Source of the DNA: Allochromatium vinosum DSM 180 | GTDB lineage: Bacteria > Pseudomonadota > Gammaproteobacteria > Chromatiales > Chromatiaceae | Length of the DNA stretch: 64,000 bases | Assembly (NCBI RefSeq): GCF_000025485.1 | Contig: NC_013851.1 | Coordinates: 1,775,154 to 1,839,153, forward strand | Direction: 5' to 3' | Shown: positions 51,590-61,089 of the stretch, piece after piece | Layout of the letters: every line of letters begins with the position of its first letter | Position numbering within the stretch: the first letter of the stretch is position 1 | Translations under genes and position numbers: made by a program | The notes under the pieces: model-generated | The model's input: the letters and a program-made list of their open reading frames with translations, nothing else | Database searches by the model: none | What the model was told of the DNA's origin: nothing

Positions 51590-52708
51590 TCATCCGGGCA
51601 CGGATGCCCCATGCAGACGCTTGTAGGCCAGACGTGTCGGGGCCTGCGTGACGAGCTCGGGGATGCGCGGCAGCCCGACCACGGCATCCACGCCGCCGAG
51701 CTTGACCGCCTCCTTGGGCATGCCATAGACGACGCAGGTCTGCTCGTCCTGGGCGATGGTCAGGGCGCCGGTCTGATGCATCTCCAGCAGACCGCGCGCG
51801 CCGTCGTCGCCCATGCCGGTCATGATGATGCCGACCGCGTTGGAACCGGCCGCCTGGGCCGTGGAGCGAAAGAGCACGTCGACCGAGGGACGATGCCGGC
51901 TGACCAGCGGCCCGCCCTTGACCTCGACCCGATACTGGGCACCGCTGCGGCGCAGCAGCAGATGGTCGGTGCCGGGCGCGATCAGGGCCAGTCCGGGGAG
52001 GACACGGTCGCCGTTGCGCGCCTCGCGCACCTCGATCTGGCAGAGCTGATCGAGTCGCGCGGCGAAGGCGGCCGTGAACTGCCCCGGCATGTGCTGGACG
52101 ATGACGAGTCCGGGGGCGGTGCGCGGCAGTCGGGTGAGCACGTATTCGAGCGCCTGGGTGCCGCCGGTCGAGGTGCCGATGGCGACTACGCGCTCGGTCA
52201 TGCCGGCGATCGGCGCGGCCGCACGCTCGGCCAGCACCACATCAGCCGGGAGTTTCTGGGTCGGTGTCATGATCGGCCTGGCGCGCGAGCCGGCCGAGAC
52301 GCGCTCCATGCGCGCATGGCCGGCCGCCTTGATGGCATCGCCGAGCAGCGTCCTGGATTCTTCCAGGAACTGGCGCAGCCCGATCTTGGGCTTGGCGATG
52401 ATGTCGACCGCCCCGGCGCTCATCGCCTGCATGGTGATCTCGGCGCCCTGCTCGGTCAGGGTCGAGCAGATGATGACCGGCGTCGGGCGCTCGGCCATGA
52501 GCTGACGCAGGAAGGTCAGACCATCCATGCGCGGCATCTCGATGTCGAGCACGATGACGTCGGGCCACTGCGTCTCCAGCAGTTTGCGCGCAAACAGCGG
52601 GTCGCGTGCCGCGCCCATGACCGTGATGCCGGCGATGCCGGCGAGCTGCTCGGTGAGCACCTGGCGGACGACCGCCGAGTCGTCCACGATCAAGACCTTC
52701 ACAGTCAT
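51590..52708 (-). CDS. cheB: CheB protein-glutamate methylesterase
   Basis: 372 residues from the ATG at 52708. A receiver domain ([22 protein letters not shown]) is joined to the methylesterase, whose serine is in [10 protein letters not shown], with [12 protein letters not shown] and a C-terminal [14 protein letters not shown]. It demethylates or deamidates MCPs. It is the last gene of the minus-strand che run, about 70 bases after cheD. Confidence 0.95.
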   Translation of the reverse strand: MTVKVLIVDDSAVVRQVLTEQLAGIAGITVMGAARDPLFARKLLETQWPDVIVLDIEMPRMDGLTFLRQLMAERPTPVIICSTLTEQGAEITMQAMSAGAVDIIAKPKIGLRQFLEESRTLLGDAIKAAGHARMERVSAGSRARPIMTPTQKLPADVVLAERAAAPIAGMTERVVAIGTSTGGTQALEYVLTRLPRTAPGLVIVQHMPGQFTAAFAARLDQLCQIEVREARNGDRVLPGLALIAPGTDHLLLRRSGAQYRVEVKGGPLVSRHRPSVDVLFRSTAQAAGSNAVGIIMTGMGDDGARGLLEMHQTGALTIAQDEQTCVVYGMPKEAVKLGGVDAVVGLPRIPELVTQAPTRLAYKRLHGASVPG

Positions 52709-52777
52709 CCCAACACCGTCCATTCAATCGCGTTCCAGCCGGATGGGCGCACCACGATCCGCCCGTTGGAGCGCGCG

Positions 52778-53380
52778 TCAGAAGAAATCGGCCGGAACGC
52801 CACGCTGTCTGGCGGCGATGGCGTTCTGTAGATAGCGCTGCTCGTCGTTCAGGATACGCTCGACGCCGGCGCGCTGAATCCGGCGCAGAAACACCGAATA
52901 ATCCCCGCCGTAGAAATGGATCTGGCGCCCATGCAGTCCACCGAGATCCTGCGCCACCAGCGGAATACCATCGTGTTCGAGGAACTGACGCACGAAGGCC
53001 ACGTTGGACGCGCCGATGTTGAAGCGATCCGGCCGCGTATCCGTGTCCTCGCGCAGGACATTGGCCCCGCCGAACGCCTTGGCCCGGAGACGTTCGCGTC
53101 GCGCGCCACGCTTGAGCAGCCCGTTGACGAGCATCTCCATCGCCCAGACCCCATAGCGTCCGGCATCCGTGGCCAGCACCGGCTCGCGGCTGGCCGGATT
53201 GCGCATCGGCAGCAGAAAATGATTCATTCCCATCACTTGCGCCACTGGATCGAACAGACAGACCGAGACGCAGGATCCCAACAGGGTCGTCAGGATCATC
53301 GGCTCGTCGGTGGTCATGTGTTCGCCGGGGCGCACCAGATGGCGCTTGATCGCTTTCGCCGGGATCGCCGCTGCATTCAT
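52778..53380 (-). CDS. cheD: CheD chemoreceptor glutamine deamidase
   Basis: 200 residues. The catalytic cysteine and histidine lie in TLLGSCVSVCLFDP and MGMNHFLLP, and KAFGGANVL follows, as in CheD. It deamidates receptor glutamines and can be modulated by CheC-type proteins, none of which are seen. The start overlaps the cheR stop by four bases. Confidence 0.93.
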   Translation of the reverse strand: MNAAAIPAKAIKRHLVRPGEHMTTDEPMILTTLLGSCVSVCLFDPVAQVMGMNHFLLPMRNPASREPVLATDAGRYGVWAMEMLVNGLLKRGARRERLRAKAFGGANVLREDTDTRPDRFNIGASNVAFVRQFLEHDGIPLVAQDLGGLHGRQIHFYGGDYSVFLRRIQRAGVERILNDEQRYLQNAIAARQRGVPADFF

Positions 53381-54261
53381 GGTGCGCCTCGCTGCGTGCT
53401 CGGGCGCTGAAAGATCGAGGGGCGGATCATGATGAGCGGGGTGTCGAGCCCGTGCAGCGACTCGACATGACTGATGAACAGCAGACCACCGGGACGCAGC
53501 GACGCGAACAATCGGTCGATGACGCGCTGTTTGGTCGGCGGATCGAAATAGATCAGCACGTTGCGCAGAAAGATGATGTCGAACGACTCGCCGTCGCGGC
53601 GCGGTTGCAGCAGATTGTGCTGTTTCAGCGTCACCCGCGACTTGAGCTTGGGATCGATCAGCAGATTGCCGGCCTGCGCGCGCACACCCTTGAGACAGTA
53701 GCGTTCCAGCCAGGGGCGCGGCAGATGCCGGGCGCGTTCGAGCGGATAGACCCCCTGACGCGCCTGCTCCAGCACCCGCTGGCTGATATCGGTCCCCAGG
53801 ATGTGCCAGTCGCCCGGTCCCAGTGCATCGGCCAGCACCATGGCCAGGGTATAGACCTCCTCGCCCGTGGAACAGGCCGCGCTCCAGAGCCGCAACCCCA
53901 GGCCGTGGTAGGTCGGGAGTACCTGCTCGCGCAGATATTCGAAATGCGCCGGCTCGCGATAGAAATAGGTCTCGTTGGTGGTCAGAAGATCGACCAGATG
54001 CTGACGTTCCTGGTCCTGGTCCGGCTCGAAGACACGGTCGAGATAGGCATCGAAACTGTGCAGCCCCAGATGGTGCAGCCGCCGCTGGAGGCGCGCGCTG
54101 ACCATCTGTCGCTTGTGCGGCGCCAGACTGATGCCGGCCCGCTCGTGGATGAAGTGACGGAAACGCTCGAATTCGCGCTCCTTGAGCGGTATGACGTCCG
54201 GTGGGCGCAGCGCATCCGCACGGGCCGCGTCCCGCGCGAGCTGTCCTTCAAGACGCCCCAT
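53377..54261 (-). CDS. cheR: CheR chemoreceptor methyltransferase
   Basis: 294 residues from the ATG at 54261, preceded by GGGGGAG; an ATG at 54285 adds eight residues. The N-terminal helical domain has GISLAPHKRQMVSARLQRRL. The SAM site is LWSAACSTGEEVYTLAMVLA, followed by ILGTDIS and FDIIFLRNVLIYF. Overlaps cheW by 14 bases and cheD by four. Confidence 0.94.
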   Translation of the reverse strand: MGRLEGQLARDAARADALRPPDVIPLKEREFERFRHFIHERAGISLAPHKRQMVSARLQRRLHHLGLHSFDAYLDRVFEPDQDQERQHLVDLLTTNETYFYREPAHFEYLREQVLPTYHGLGLRLWSAACSTGEEVYTLAMVLADALGPGDWHILGTDISQRVLEQARQGVYPLERARHLPRPWLERYCLKGVRAQAGNLLIDPKLKSRVTLKQHNLLQPRRDGESFDIIFLRNVLIYFDPPTKQRVIDRLFASLRPGGLLFISHVESLHGLDTPLIMIRPSIFQRPSTQRGAP

Positions 54262-54805
54262 CCGCTCCCCCGCCGGCCGCCTCATGACTGAGCCGGCGCA
54301 ACGCCGCCAGTTCCTGCATGGACAGCACATGATCGACGCTGAGGATGATGACGAAGACATCCTCGACCCGTCCCATCGCCTCGATGAAGTCGATGCGGAT
54401 CTCCGATCCGAACTCGGGCGGCGGCTTGATGTCCTCGCAGGCGATCTCCAGGATGTTCTTGACCTCGTCGACCAGCATCCCGAGCACATGCGCCTCGTCG
54501 CCGACATGCACCTCCACCAGCACGATGCAACTGCGCTTGGTCAGGGTGATCGGCCCGCGTCCCAGCCGCGCGCCGAGATCGATCACGGGCACCACGCTGC
54601 CGCGCAGATTGATGATGCCGCGGATATAGTCCGGGGTCATGGGGACACGGGTGATGGCCGGCGTCTCGATGATCTCCTTGACCGCGTCGATCGACATGGC
54701 CAGACGCTCGTCGGACACGGCGAAGGTCAGATACTGGGTGAATTCGTCGCCGGCCTCGCTGTGCGTCGCCGCCCCCGTCCGGTTGCTCAACACCAACTCG
54801 CCCAT
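54248..54805 (-). CDS. cheW: CheW coupling protein
   Basis: 185 residues. The CheW fold is shown by YLTFAVSDERLAMSIDAVKEI, PDYIRGIINLRGSVVPVIDL and VLGMLVDEVKNIL. It bridges MCPs and CheA. The C-terminal ~25 residues extend beyond the core. It starts ten bases after the preceding MCP stop. Confidence 0.93.
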   Translation of the reverse strand: MGELVLSNRTGAATHSEAGDEFTQYLTFAVSDERLAMSIDAVKEIIETPAITRVPMTPDYIRGIINLRGSVVPVIDLGARLGRGPITLTKRSCIVLVEVHVGDEAHVLGMLVDEVKNILEIACEDIKPPPEFGSEIRIDFIEAMGRVEDVFVIILSVDHVLSMQELAALRRLSHEAAGGGADGAS

Positions 54806-54815
54806 ATGAACCTCC

Positions 54816-56762
54816 TCAGAAACGCTCGAAGTCCTTGTGGTCGAAGTCGTCGAGATCCACCGTGCCCTCCGCCTCGCGCACGCGGCTCGCCACAGGTGCC
54901 GGGGCGCGCACGCGGCTCTTGGTCCGTGATCCGCTCGATCCGGTGCGGAAGAACGCCATGGTCTCCTGCAACTGACTGGCCTGACCGCTGAGTTCCTCGG
55001 CCGTCGCCGCCAGTTCTTCCGAAGACGAGGCGTTCTGCTGGGTGGCCTTGTCGAGCTGGCTCATCGCCTCGTTGATCTGACCGATTCCGGCCGCCTGCTC
55101 GCCGGAGGCCGCCGTGATCTCCTCGACCAGATCGGCGGTCTTGACGATGTTGGGCACCATCTGTTCCAGCAGCTTTCCGGCCTCCTCGGCGATGGCCACA
55201 CTGCTGGTGGCCAACTTGTTGATCTCCTGCGCCGTCACGCCGCTGTTCTCGGCCAGCTTGCGCACCTCGGCCGCGACCACCGTGAAGCCCTTGCCGTGCT
55301 CGCCGGCCCGTGCGGCCTCGATCGCCGCGTTGAGGGCCAGCAGATTGGTCTTGTAGGCGATGTCCTCGATCAGCCCGATCTTGCTGGCGATCTCCTTCAT
55401 CGCCGCCACGGTGCGCGCCACGGCCTCGCCGCCGCGCCGCGCTTCCTCGGCCGAGCTCTTGGCCATGCCGTTGGTCACGCGGGCGTTCTCGGTGTTCTGC
55501 TGCACCGAGGCGTTCAACTGTTCGATGCTGGCCGTGGTCTCTTCCACACTCGCGGCCTGCTCGGTCGCCCCCTGACTGAGCGCCTGCGCCGTGGAGCTGA
55601 CTTCGCTGGAGGCCGAGGACAGGTTATCGGCCCCGACTCGCACTTCACCCACGATCTGGCGCAGCCGCTCGACCATGGCATACATGTCTTTGTAGACGCC
55701 GCGCAGATTGGTCTGATCGAACTCGATGGCCAGATTGCCGGCGGCGACCTGTTTGGTGATATCGGCGATGACGCCGGGATCCTTGCCCAACTGGGCCATG
55801 ACGCCGCGAATGATGAGCCAGGCGATCAGGAGACCGGCCAGGAGCGCGATCAGCGACAGCACCGAGATCAGCAGGATTCCGCGATCGTTGGTGGCCTGAA
55901 CCTGAGGTCCGATGATGTCCTGTTCACCCTTGTAGGAGAGTTTGATCGCATCGATGTCGGCCGCGAACTTGGGTCCGAGGACATTCAGGGTCTCCTCGAT
56001 GAGCCGATTGCGTTCCTCGATGAGACCGACCACGCGGTCGAAGGCGCTCTTGTAGTCGGCCTGGAGGCGCATGCTCTCGGCGAGCAGGGCGCGCCGCTGT
56101 GGATCCTGGAGGCCGGCGTCCATCGCCTCCATCTGTTGGCCGAGTTCCGTCCATTCCCGGTTGACGCGATCCACGTCCGCTTGAGCGTTTTCGCTGAGGA
56201 AACGACGCACATAGAGGCGCGCCAGCAGCAGATTGCGCAGACCGCGCGCCGACTTGAGCACGGCCTCGGTGTCGCCGGACTGGTTGGCGCCCTCAAGGAT
56301 CTTGGTCAAGCTCTGTTCGATGGCTGGACCGTTGACTTCGAGCACGTCGTTGGCGAGTTTGTCGCTCTCATGGGTCATGGACACGACCTGCTCGAAGGTC
56401 TGGCTATAAGTCGCGATATTGGTCGCTGAGGTATCGATCTTGGCCTTGCGATCGGGGTCTCGGACGATGCTTTGCAGTTCCTTGAGGATGGCATCGGTCG
56501 TTGCCAGGTACTGCTCGAATTGCTTCACGCTCTGGTCGGCGTGGGTCTTGATGTAATCCTTGACCTCCATCCGCCCCATGAGCATGGCCGCCTGCATCTC
56601 GCCCATGCGGTTGGCACGGACCGCCTTCTCGCGATAGGAGGCAAAGCCCGTCGAGGCGCCGTTGATAGTGAAATAGGACAGGACGCCAACGATCACGAGC
56701 AGGGTCAGGATCGCCGTGAACCCCAGGATGAGCTTTTTGGCCATGGTCATGGAACGAAACAT
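54816..56762 (-). CDS. Methyl-accepting chemotaxis protein
   Basis: 648 residues from the ATG at 56762, which has GGGAGA at good spacing; an ATG six bases earlier overlaps this site. A first helix ([21 protein letters not shown]), an all-helical periplasmic 4HB-type sensor domain (about 30-305), a second helix ([20 protein letters not shown]), HAMP and the MCP hairpin ([23 protein letters not shown]). No NWETF-like tether at the C-terminus. Encoded between cheA and cheW; ligand unknown. Confidence 0.93.
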   Translation of the reverse strand: MFRSMTMAKKLILGFTAILTLLVIVGVLSYFTINGASTGFASYREKAVRANRMGEMQAAMLMGRMEVKDYIKTHADQSVKQFEQYLATTDAILKELQSIVRDPDRKAKIDTSATNIATYSQTFEQVVSMTHESDKLANDVLEVNGPAIEQSLTKILEGANQSGDTEAVLKSARGLRNLLLARLYVRRFLSENAQADVDRVNREWTELGQQMEAMDAGLQDPQRRALLAESMRLQADYKSAFDRVVGLIEERNRLIEETLNVLGPKFAADIDAIKLSYKGEQDIIGPQVQATNDRGILLISVLSLIALLAGLLIAWLIIRGVMAQLGKDPGVIADITKQVAAGNLAIEFDQTNLRGVYKDMYAMVERLRQIVGEVRVGADNLSSASSEVSSTAQALSQGATEQAASVEETTASIEQLNASVQQNTENARVTNGMAKSSAEEARRGGEAVARTVAAMKEIASKIGLIEDIAYKTNLLALNAAIEAARAGEHGKGFTVVAAEVRKLAENSGVTAQEINKLATSSVAIAEEAGKLLEQMVPNIVKTADLVEEITAASGEQAAGIGQINEAMSQLDKATQQNASSSEELAATAEELSGQASQLQETMAFFRTGSSGSRTKSRVRAPAPVASRVREAEGTVDLDDFDHKDFERF

Positions 56763-56817
56763 GTGCATTCTCCCAATACGACTTGAATCGATAGCGTCTC
56801 TTACGGCTCACTTTGGC

Positions 56818-59025
56818 TCAGGCGACGGCCGAACGCTTGCCGGCGCCCGCGCGCTGTCCCTCGGCGATGGCGGCCAGCTCGGCGACATCCAGGATGAGCG
56901 CAATGTCGCCCGTGCCCAGGATGGTCGCGCCGGCTACGCCGCGCAGTCGTTCGAAGACCTTGCCAAGCGGCTTGATGACGGTTTGCAGCTCACCGAGCAG
57001 CGTGTCCACCACCAGCCCCATCTTGTGATGCCCGAAACGCACCACCACCAGACTCTCGCGCCGCGGCCCCTGTTGGATCCCGGCATTTTCAAAAAGGTCG
57101 GTCAGACGAATGAACGGCAGCACCTCACCGCGCAGATTGATGTAGTGCTCGCCCTGTTGCCGCGCGCTGCGCTCGGCGTCCATCTCGACACACTCGGCGA
57201 CCTGAGCGAGCGGGATGACATACTGATCCGGCCCGGCGCCGACCAGGAAGCCGTCAATGATGGCCAGGGTCAACGGCAGTACGATCGTGACCTGGGTGCC
57301 CTCCCCCAGACGGCTGTCGAGTTCGACCGTGCCGCGCAGCGCCTCGATGTTGCGTCGCACCACGTCCATGCCCACGCCGCGTCCCGACAGGTTGGTCGCC
57401 TGCTCCTTGGTCGACAGCCCTGGCGCGAAGATCAGGCGCAGCGTCTCCTCGCGCGTCAGCACGTCCTCGGGCTTGACGAGTCCCGCCGCCTCGGCCTTGG
57501 CGCGAATACGCTCGACGTTGAGTCCGGCACCGTCGTCGGCGATCTCGACCACGATGTGCCCCGAGTCGTGATAGGCGTTGATGCGCACCGTGCCCTGGGC
57601 CGGCTTGCCGCGTGCGCGGCGCACCTCGGGCGTCTCGATGCCGTGGTCGACGGCGTTGCGGATCAGATGAGTCAACGGGTCGATCATCTTCTCGACCACC
57701 GTCTTGTCGAGTTCGGTCTCGCCGCCGGTGATGACCAGTTCGATCTCCTTGCCGAGTTCGCGACTGGCGTCGCGCACCACGCGCTTGAAGCGCGAGAGCG
57801 ACTCGCCGATCGGCACCATGCGCAGTTGCAGCGCGTTGTCGCGGATCTCGGCGACCAGATAGTCGACGCCGTCGACCACCTCGTTCATATCCTCGATCCC
57901 GGCGCGCTTGACCAGGACGCGGATGGCGGCGCTGCTCGTGACCAGCTCGCCGATCAGGTCGATCAGATGCCCGAGCCGCTGGGCGTCGACACGGATGAAA
58001 CGCGTCTCCTCTTGACGCCGGGCGCGCGCGGCCTCCTGCGTGCGGGCCGCCTGTTCGACCACCGCCGGTTTGATCGATCCCTGCTCGACCAGGATCTCGC
58101 CGACACGGCGCTTGTGCGCCTTGGTGTCGCCTTCGGTGGAACCGCGCGCCTCGACCGCCTGCGTCTCCAGGGCACGATCGAGCTCGCTCCGGGTCAGAGC
58201 GCCGATGCGCAACAGCAGATCGCCGATCCAGCCCACCTGCTCGTCGGGTACGGCGGCGAGCAGCTCCAGATATTTCGAGTGCGCCGTGTCCGGCTCCAGG
58301 ATACGGATCTCGCAGTCCTGATCGGCGAACTCGAACACCCCGGCGAGTGTCGGCTTGTCGACCTCGCCGCGAAAACCGATGCCGAACTGAAGATAGCAGC
58401 TCTCGGGATCGAAGTCGTCGGCGTGTCTGGCCTCGGGATCGAGCCGGGTGGTCACATGCACCAGCTCGCCCAGGGAACCGAGATAACGCAGGAAGGACAG
58501 CGGATCGATACCGTCGCGAAAGGTGTCGCGCTTGAATCTGAGCGTGATCATCCAGAGATCGCTGACGACCGGCAGATACTTGGCGTCCGGCTCGGAGCGC
58601 GCAACGGCGGCCGCGTCCTGATCGGCGTCACCCGACCGTCCAAGCCGCGCCAGCAGCGACTCGCCCGCGCGCGCCAGATCGGGATCGAGCGGGCCGTCCG
58701 GCACGGACGCTGCGACGATGGCATCGACGAGCCGCGCGGTGTGGTCGCGACATTCGAGCAGGGTCGCGATCAGGGGGCGTGTCAGGGGCACCTGGCCCGA
58801 GCGGACCCGATCCATCAGGGTCTCGACGGTATGGGTGAACTCGACGATGGCCTCATAACCGAACACACCGCCTGTTCCCTTGATGGTGTGCATGGCCCGG
58901 AAGACCGCGTTGAGCGACTCCGGATCATCGGGATCGTCCTCCAGGGCCAGTAGCGCGTCCTCCATGGATTGCAGTAGCTCGGCCACCTCGGCCAGAAAGG
59001 ACTGACGGGCGCTGTCCAGATTCAT
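56818..59025 (-). CDS. cheA: CheA chemotaxis histidine kinase
   Basis: 735 residues. The N-terminal Hpt domain has H46 in RAMHTIKGTGG. A variable region (about 160-330) is followed by the dimerisation and kinase core with HLIRNAVDHGIE (N box), and GLSTKEQATNLSGRGVGMDVV (G boxes). A C-terminal CheW-like domain has YVIPLAQVAECVEM and HYINLRGEVLPFIRL. No CheY-binding P2 is clear. Overlaps the STAS gene stop by ATGA and is followed by an MCP gene. Confidence 0.96.
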   Translation of the reverse strand: MNLDSARQSFLAEVAELLQSMEDALLALEDDPDDPESLNAVFRAMHTIKGTGGVFGYEAIVEFTHTVETLMDRVRSGQVPLTRPLIATLLECRDHTARLVDAIVAASVPDGPLDPDLARAGESLLARLGRSGDADQDAAAVARSEPDAKYLPVVSDLWMITLRFKRDTFRDGIDPLSFLRYLGSLGELVHVTTRLDPEARHADDFDPESCYLQFGIGFRGEVDKPTLAGVFEFADQDCEIRILEPDTAHSKYLELLAAVPDEQVGWIGDLLLRIGALTRSELDRALETQAVEARGSTEGDTKAHKRRVGEILVEQGSIKPAVVEQAARTQEAARARRQEETRFIRVDAQRLGHLIDLIGELVTSSAAIRVLVKRAGIEDMNEVVDGVDYLVAEIRDNALQLRMVPIGESLSRFKRVVRDASRELGKEIELVITGGETELDKTVVEKMIDPLTHLIRNAVDHGIETPEVRRARGKPAQGTVRINAYHDSGHIVVEIADDGAGLNVERIRAKAEAAGLVKPEDVLTREETLRLIFAPGLSTKEQATNLSGRGVGMDVVRRNIEALRGTVELDSRLGEGTQVTIVLPLTLAIIDGFLVGAGPDQYVIPLAQVAECVEMDAERSARQQGEHYINLRGEVLPFIRLTDLFENAGIQQGPRRESLVVVRFGHHKMGLVVDTLLGELQTVIKPLGKVFERLRGVAGATILGTGDIALILDVAELAAIAEGQRAGAGKRSAVA

Positions 59026-59348
59026 GCCTCGTCTCCCACCGCCGCGTCGGCGGAACCGGGATCGAACAGGTCGCCGAGCTGGAGCAGGTCCAGCACCTCG
59101 TCCACCACCGACCCATGGGCGCTCAGTCGCAGCGTGATCCCCCGCAGGCGCGCCGTCTCGCGCAGCCAGAGCAGGAGCTGGATCCCGGCGCCATCCAGCT
59201 CCGTGATCCCGGAGAGATCGAGCTCGCCGGTGGGGTGCTCGCCCAGATGCGGGCGCAGCCGATTCAGCGTCTCGGCCACCGTGTAGATGGTCAGATCGCC
59301 GCTGAGTATCAGCCGGTCGTCGTTCGGGTGTTCCGGTCGTGTGTTCAT
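59022..59348 (-). CDS. STAS domain protein of the chemotaxis operon
   Basis: 108 residues from the ATG at 59348. STAS pattern: LILSGDLTIYTVAETL, GELDLSGITELDGAGIQLLL, VVDEVLDLLQLGDLF. The usual phospho-serine position reads D-G-A-G, without serine. Similar proteins precede cheA in other che clusters. Just upstream is the right end of the IscB element, and no good ribosome site is visible before the ATG. Expression may have been changed by the insertion. Confidence 0.8.
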   Translation of the reverse strand: MNTRPEHPNDDRLILSGDLTIYTVAETLNRLRPHLGEHPTGELDLSGITELDGAGIQLLLWLRETARLRGITLRLSAHGSVVDEVLDLLQLGDLFDPGSADAAVGDEA

Positions 59349-59412
59349 CAGTCTTGCGCGAGAAACCCCGTCCTTCCGGGCGGGGAGGGATAGCGCGCGG
59401 CGCGTAGCGCCG
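59349..59412 (-). repeat. Right end of the IscB element
   Basis: Hairpin with arms 59366-59373 and 59378-59385 (eight pairs, one wobble) and loop TTCC; the minus strand continues TTTCTCGCGCAAGACTGATG up to the STAS start. Similar to the sequence before gpmI at 28855-28887. Confidence 0.7.
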
Positions 59413-60762
59413 TCAGGCCGCCCGTCTCGCCTTCTCCGCATCTGGTTTAGGTTGGAAGGCGTAGCCATAGCCGTCAGCGCGCTGGAGGACGCGGCAATGG
59501 CGGTAAGAAACCCCCTGAACGGTTCCGCCCTGGGCCTGGATGTTGAACGATCCCGTTTGGCGCACCGCCACGCGCCCGACATGCACGCCGGCCTTCTTGC
59601 CCTTAGGCACCTCGGCGCGCACCCAATCGCCGGTCTGGAAGCCGTGGACGCGCTTGTGGCGCATCAGATAGCCGCGCGGGAAGCCGTTGTTGAACGTGCG
59701 CGTGCGGCGGTAAGCGCCGCGCCCGGTGGCGCGGATGGCCAGGACCGGGCGGTTCCAGTCGCGCACCTGATCGACGGCGCCGACACAGGCGGCATCGAGG
59801 GCATGGGTTTTGGGGATGTCCAGGCGCGTGCGATTGAACTTGGTGCGTCCGCCCGAGCCGGTCTCGACCGCGAGGCCCGTGGTCTGGAGCGCGTTCAACA
59901 GCGCCCAGCGCGTGGCATTGACGGCGGCGGCGTCCTGAAGCGGCGCTTGGGCCTGGGCTTGGATCCGGTGCAGGAGCGCCGGTTGGCGTTTCAGAAAGTC
60001 CTCGATGGACTGGTTCGCCTTGCGCTGATTGCAGGCTCGGCAGGCGAGCGTCAGGTTCGAGACCCGATCCGAGCCGCCCCGCGCGCGTGGAACGATGTGC
60101 TCGATCTCCAGCGGTACGTGCGTCGCGCCACAATAGGCGCAGGTGCGGTGCCATGTCTCCAGCAGGTATTCACGCACTTCGTAGCCCGCCAGTTCGCCCT
60201 GTTGGTACTCCACACCGGAGATCTCCGGGTTCTGGAGCGCCTGGGTATCGAAACGCACCAGTTCCTGACTGAGGGCGGTGATCGGGGCGAGCCGGCGCAG
60301 CCGCGCCACCCAGTTGAGCGTCGTGTCGAGCCGATGCTGTAACGACGGCGGCAACCAGCCCTCACGGCGGGGGCGATTCAGAAAACGCGGCGCCCGGTAG
60401 CGGGTCTTCCGAGACCGGCGTGCTCGGCGATAGTGACGCCGCAGCGTCAGCGCCTCCCGGATCGCCTGACCGCGATGCGCCAGTTCCCCAAGCCACAGCC
60501 CATGCTCCAAGCGCTCGACCGCGCCCGTGTCCGCATCGCCGGTCTCGGATTCGCGAACGATGGCCAGCCCCGTGACGCGACTGCCCGGATCGAGCTTCAA
60601 GCGCAGTGGTTGAACCGCGCCGCCGATTCGATCCTTCAGCCGAAGGGTGAAGGGGGCCAGACGCACCACCACCGCGCGTCCGCGCTCCAGCAACAGCCGC
60701 GCGCGTTTCTCCGTGCACGGCATCAGCGGATGTTTCTGTTTGTCGAGTACGAATACCGCCAT
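59413..60762 (-). CDS. iscB: IscB OMEGA RNA-guided nuclease
   Basis: 449 residues starting MAVFVLDKQKHPLMP; the frame is open upstream but that is omega RNA sequence. Seen in order: PLMP domain (12-15), RuvC-I D58 in LKLDPGSRVTG, arginine-rich bridge helix (108-127), RuvC-II E167 in SQELVRFD, an HNH domain with C208-x2-C211, E221-H222 and C241-x2-C244-N245, and RuvC-III H320/D323 in THALDAACVG, then a target-interaction region. All catalytic residues seem intact. IscB, the ancestor of Cas9, cuts DNA directed by omega RNA. Confidence 0.93.
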   Translation of the reverse strand: MAVFVLDKQKHPLMPCTEKRARLLLERGRAVVVRLAPFTLRLKDRIGGAVQPLRLKLDPGSRVTGLAIVRESETGDADTGAVERLEHGLWLGELAHRGQAIREALTLRRHYRRARRSRKTRYRAPRFLNRPRREGWLPPSLQHRLDTTLNWVARLRRLAPITALSQELVRFDTQALQNPEISGVEYQQGELAGYEVREYLLETWHRTCAYCGATHVPLEIEHIVPRARGGSDRVSNLTLACRACNQRKANQSIEDFLKRQPALLHRIQAQAQAPLQDAAAVNATRWALLNALQTTGLAVETGSGGRTKFNRTRLDIPKTHALDAACVGAVDQVRDWNRPVLAIRATGRGAYRRTRTFNNGFPRGYLMRHKRVHGFQTGDWVRAEVPKGKKAGVHVGRVAVRQTGSFNIQAQGGTVQGVSYRHCRVLQRADGYGYAFQPKPDAEKARRAA

Positions 60763-61049
60763 TGGTCTGTTCCAAACGTCTGCCCTTACGGGCCTGGTGA
60801 CGGAGCCTTGCGGCTCGCTCCCCTCGGGAATGTCTGCAACCGGCTCCCGCCTCGCGGCGGCGATCGGAACCTTCGGCGCTTTGCCTTTCGCCTGCATGAC
60901 TCCGACCTTCCAGGGTCCGGGACTGAGGAAGCATCCCGGAGTGGGTCTCAACGACCTGTTGCAAACGCAGCGGATGTTCACCGCTGTCCCTGATCAACCC
61001 GGCTTGCGAGTCGCCTCACAAGCCCCCGCCTTCAGGCGGGGGTAGTTGA
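60763..61049 (-). ncRNA. Omega RNA (HEARO-type) scaffold upstream of iscB
   Basis: Non-coding stretch of about 290 bases from the element left end to the iscB start, as expected for IscB omega RNA. The minus strand folds into several stems: CCCCCGCC/GGCGGGGG at the 5' end (61023-61042), GGAGC/GCTCC about 60 bases before iscB, and GCCCGTAAGGGC about 20-30 bases before it. The guide would lie 5' of the scaffold, in the chromosomal flank (about 61050-61066). Boundaries are approximate. Confidence 0.75.
61023..61049 (-). repeat. Left end hairpin of the IscB element
   Basis: Minus strand TCAAC (61045-61049) then a perfect CCCCCGCC-TGAA-GGCGGGGG hairpin (61023-61042) then CTTG. A close relative with compensating changes is at 30344-30375. 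Confidence 0.75.
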
Positions 61050-61089
61050 CCCCAACCTCGACTGTGCAAACAACCCCTTGGACTTGGAT

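Larger units (their letters stand above)
59349..61049 (-). mobile_element. IscB-bearing IS200/IS605-type element (no transposase)
   Basis: One unit with hairpin ends, an omega RNA region and iscB, inserted between cheY and the STAS gene, all on the minus strand. The left end is at 61023-61049 and the right end at 59349-59390; exact cleavage points are not known. No tnpA is present, so movement would need a transposase from elsewhere. Confidence 0.75.

Noticed and set aside
56716-58953. 745-residue open frame opposite cheA
   Set aside because: Antisense shadow; the protein is rich in D, H, R and L without any motif, while cheA is complete.
60362-60997. Open frame on the minus strand overlapping the iscB start and omega RNA
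   Set aside because: Different frame from iscB, arginine-rich with no motif; the region is better explained as iscB N-terminus plus omega RNA.
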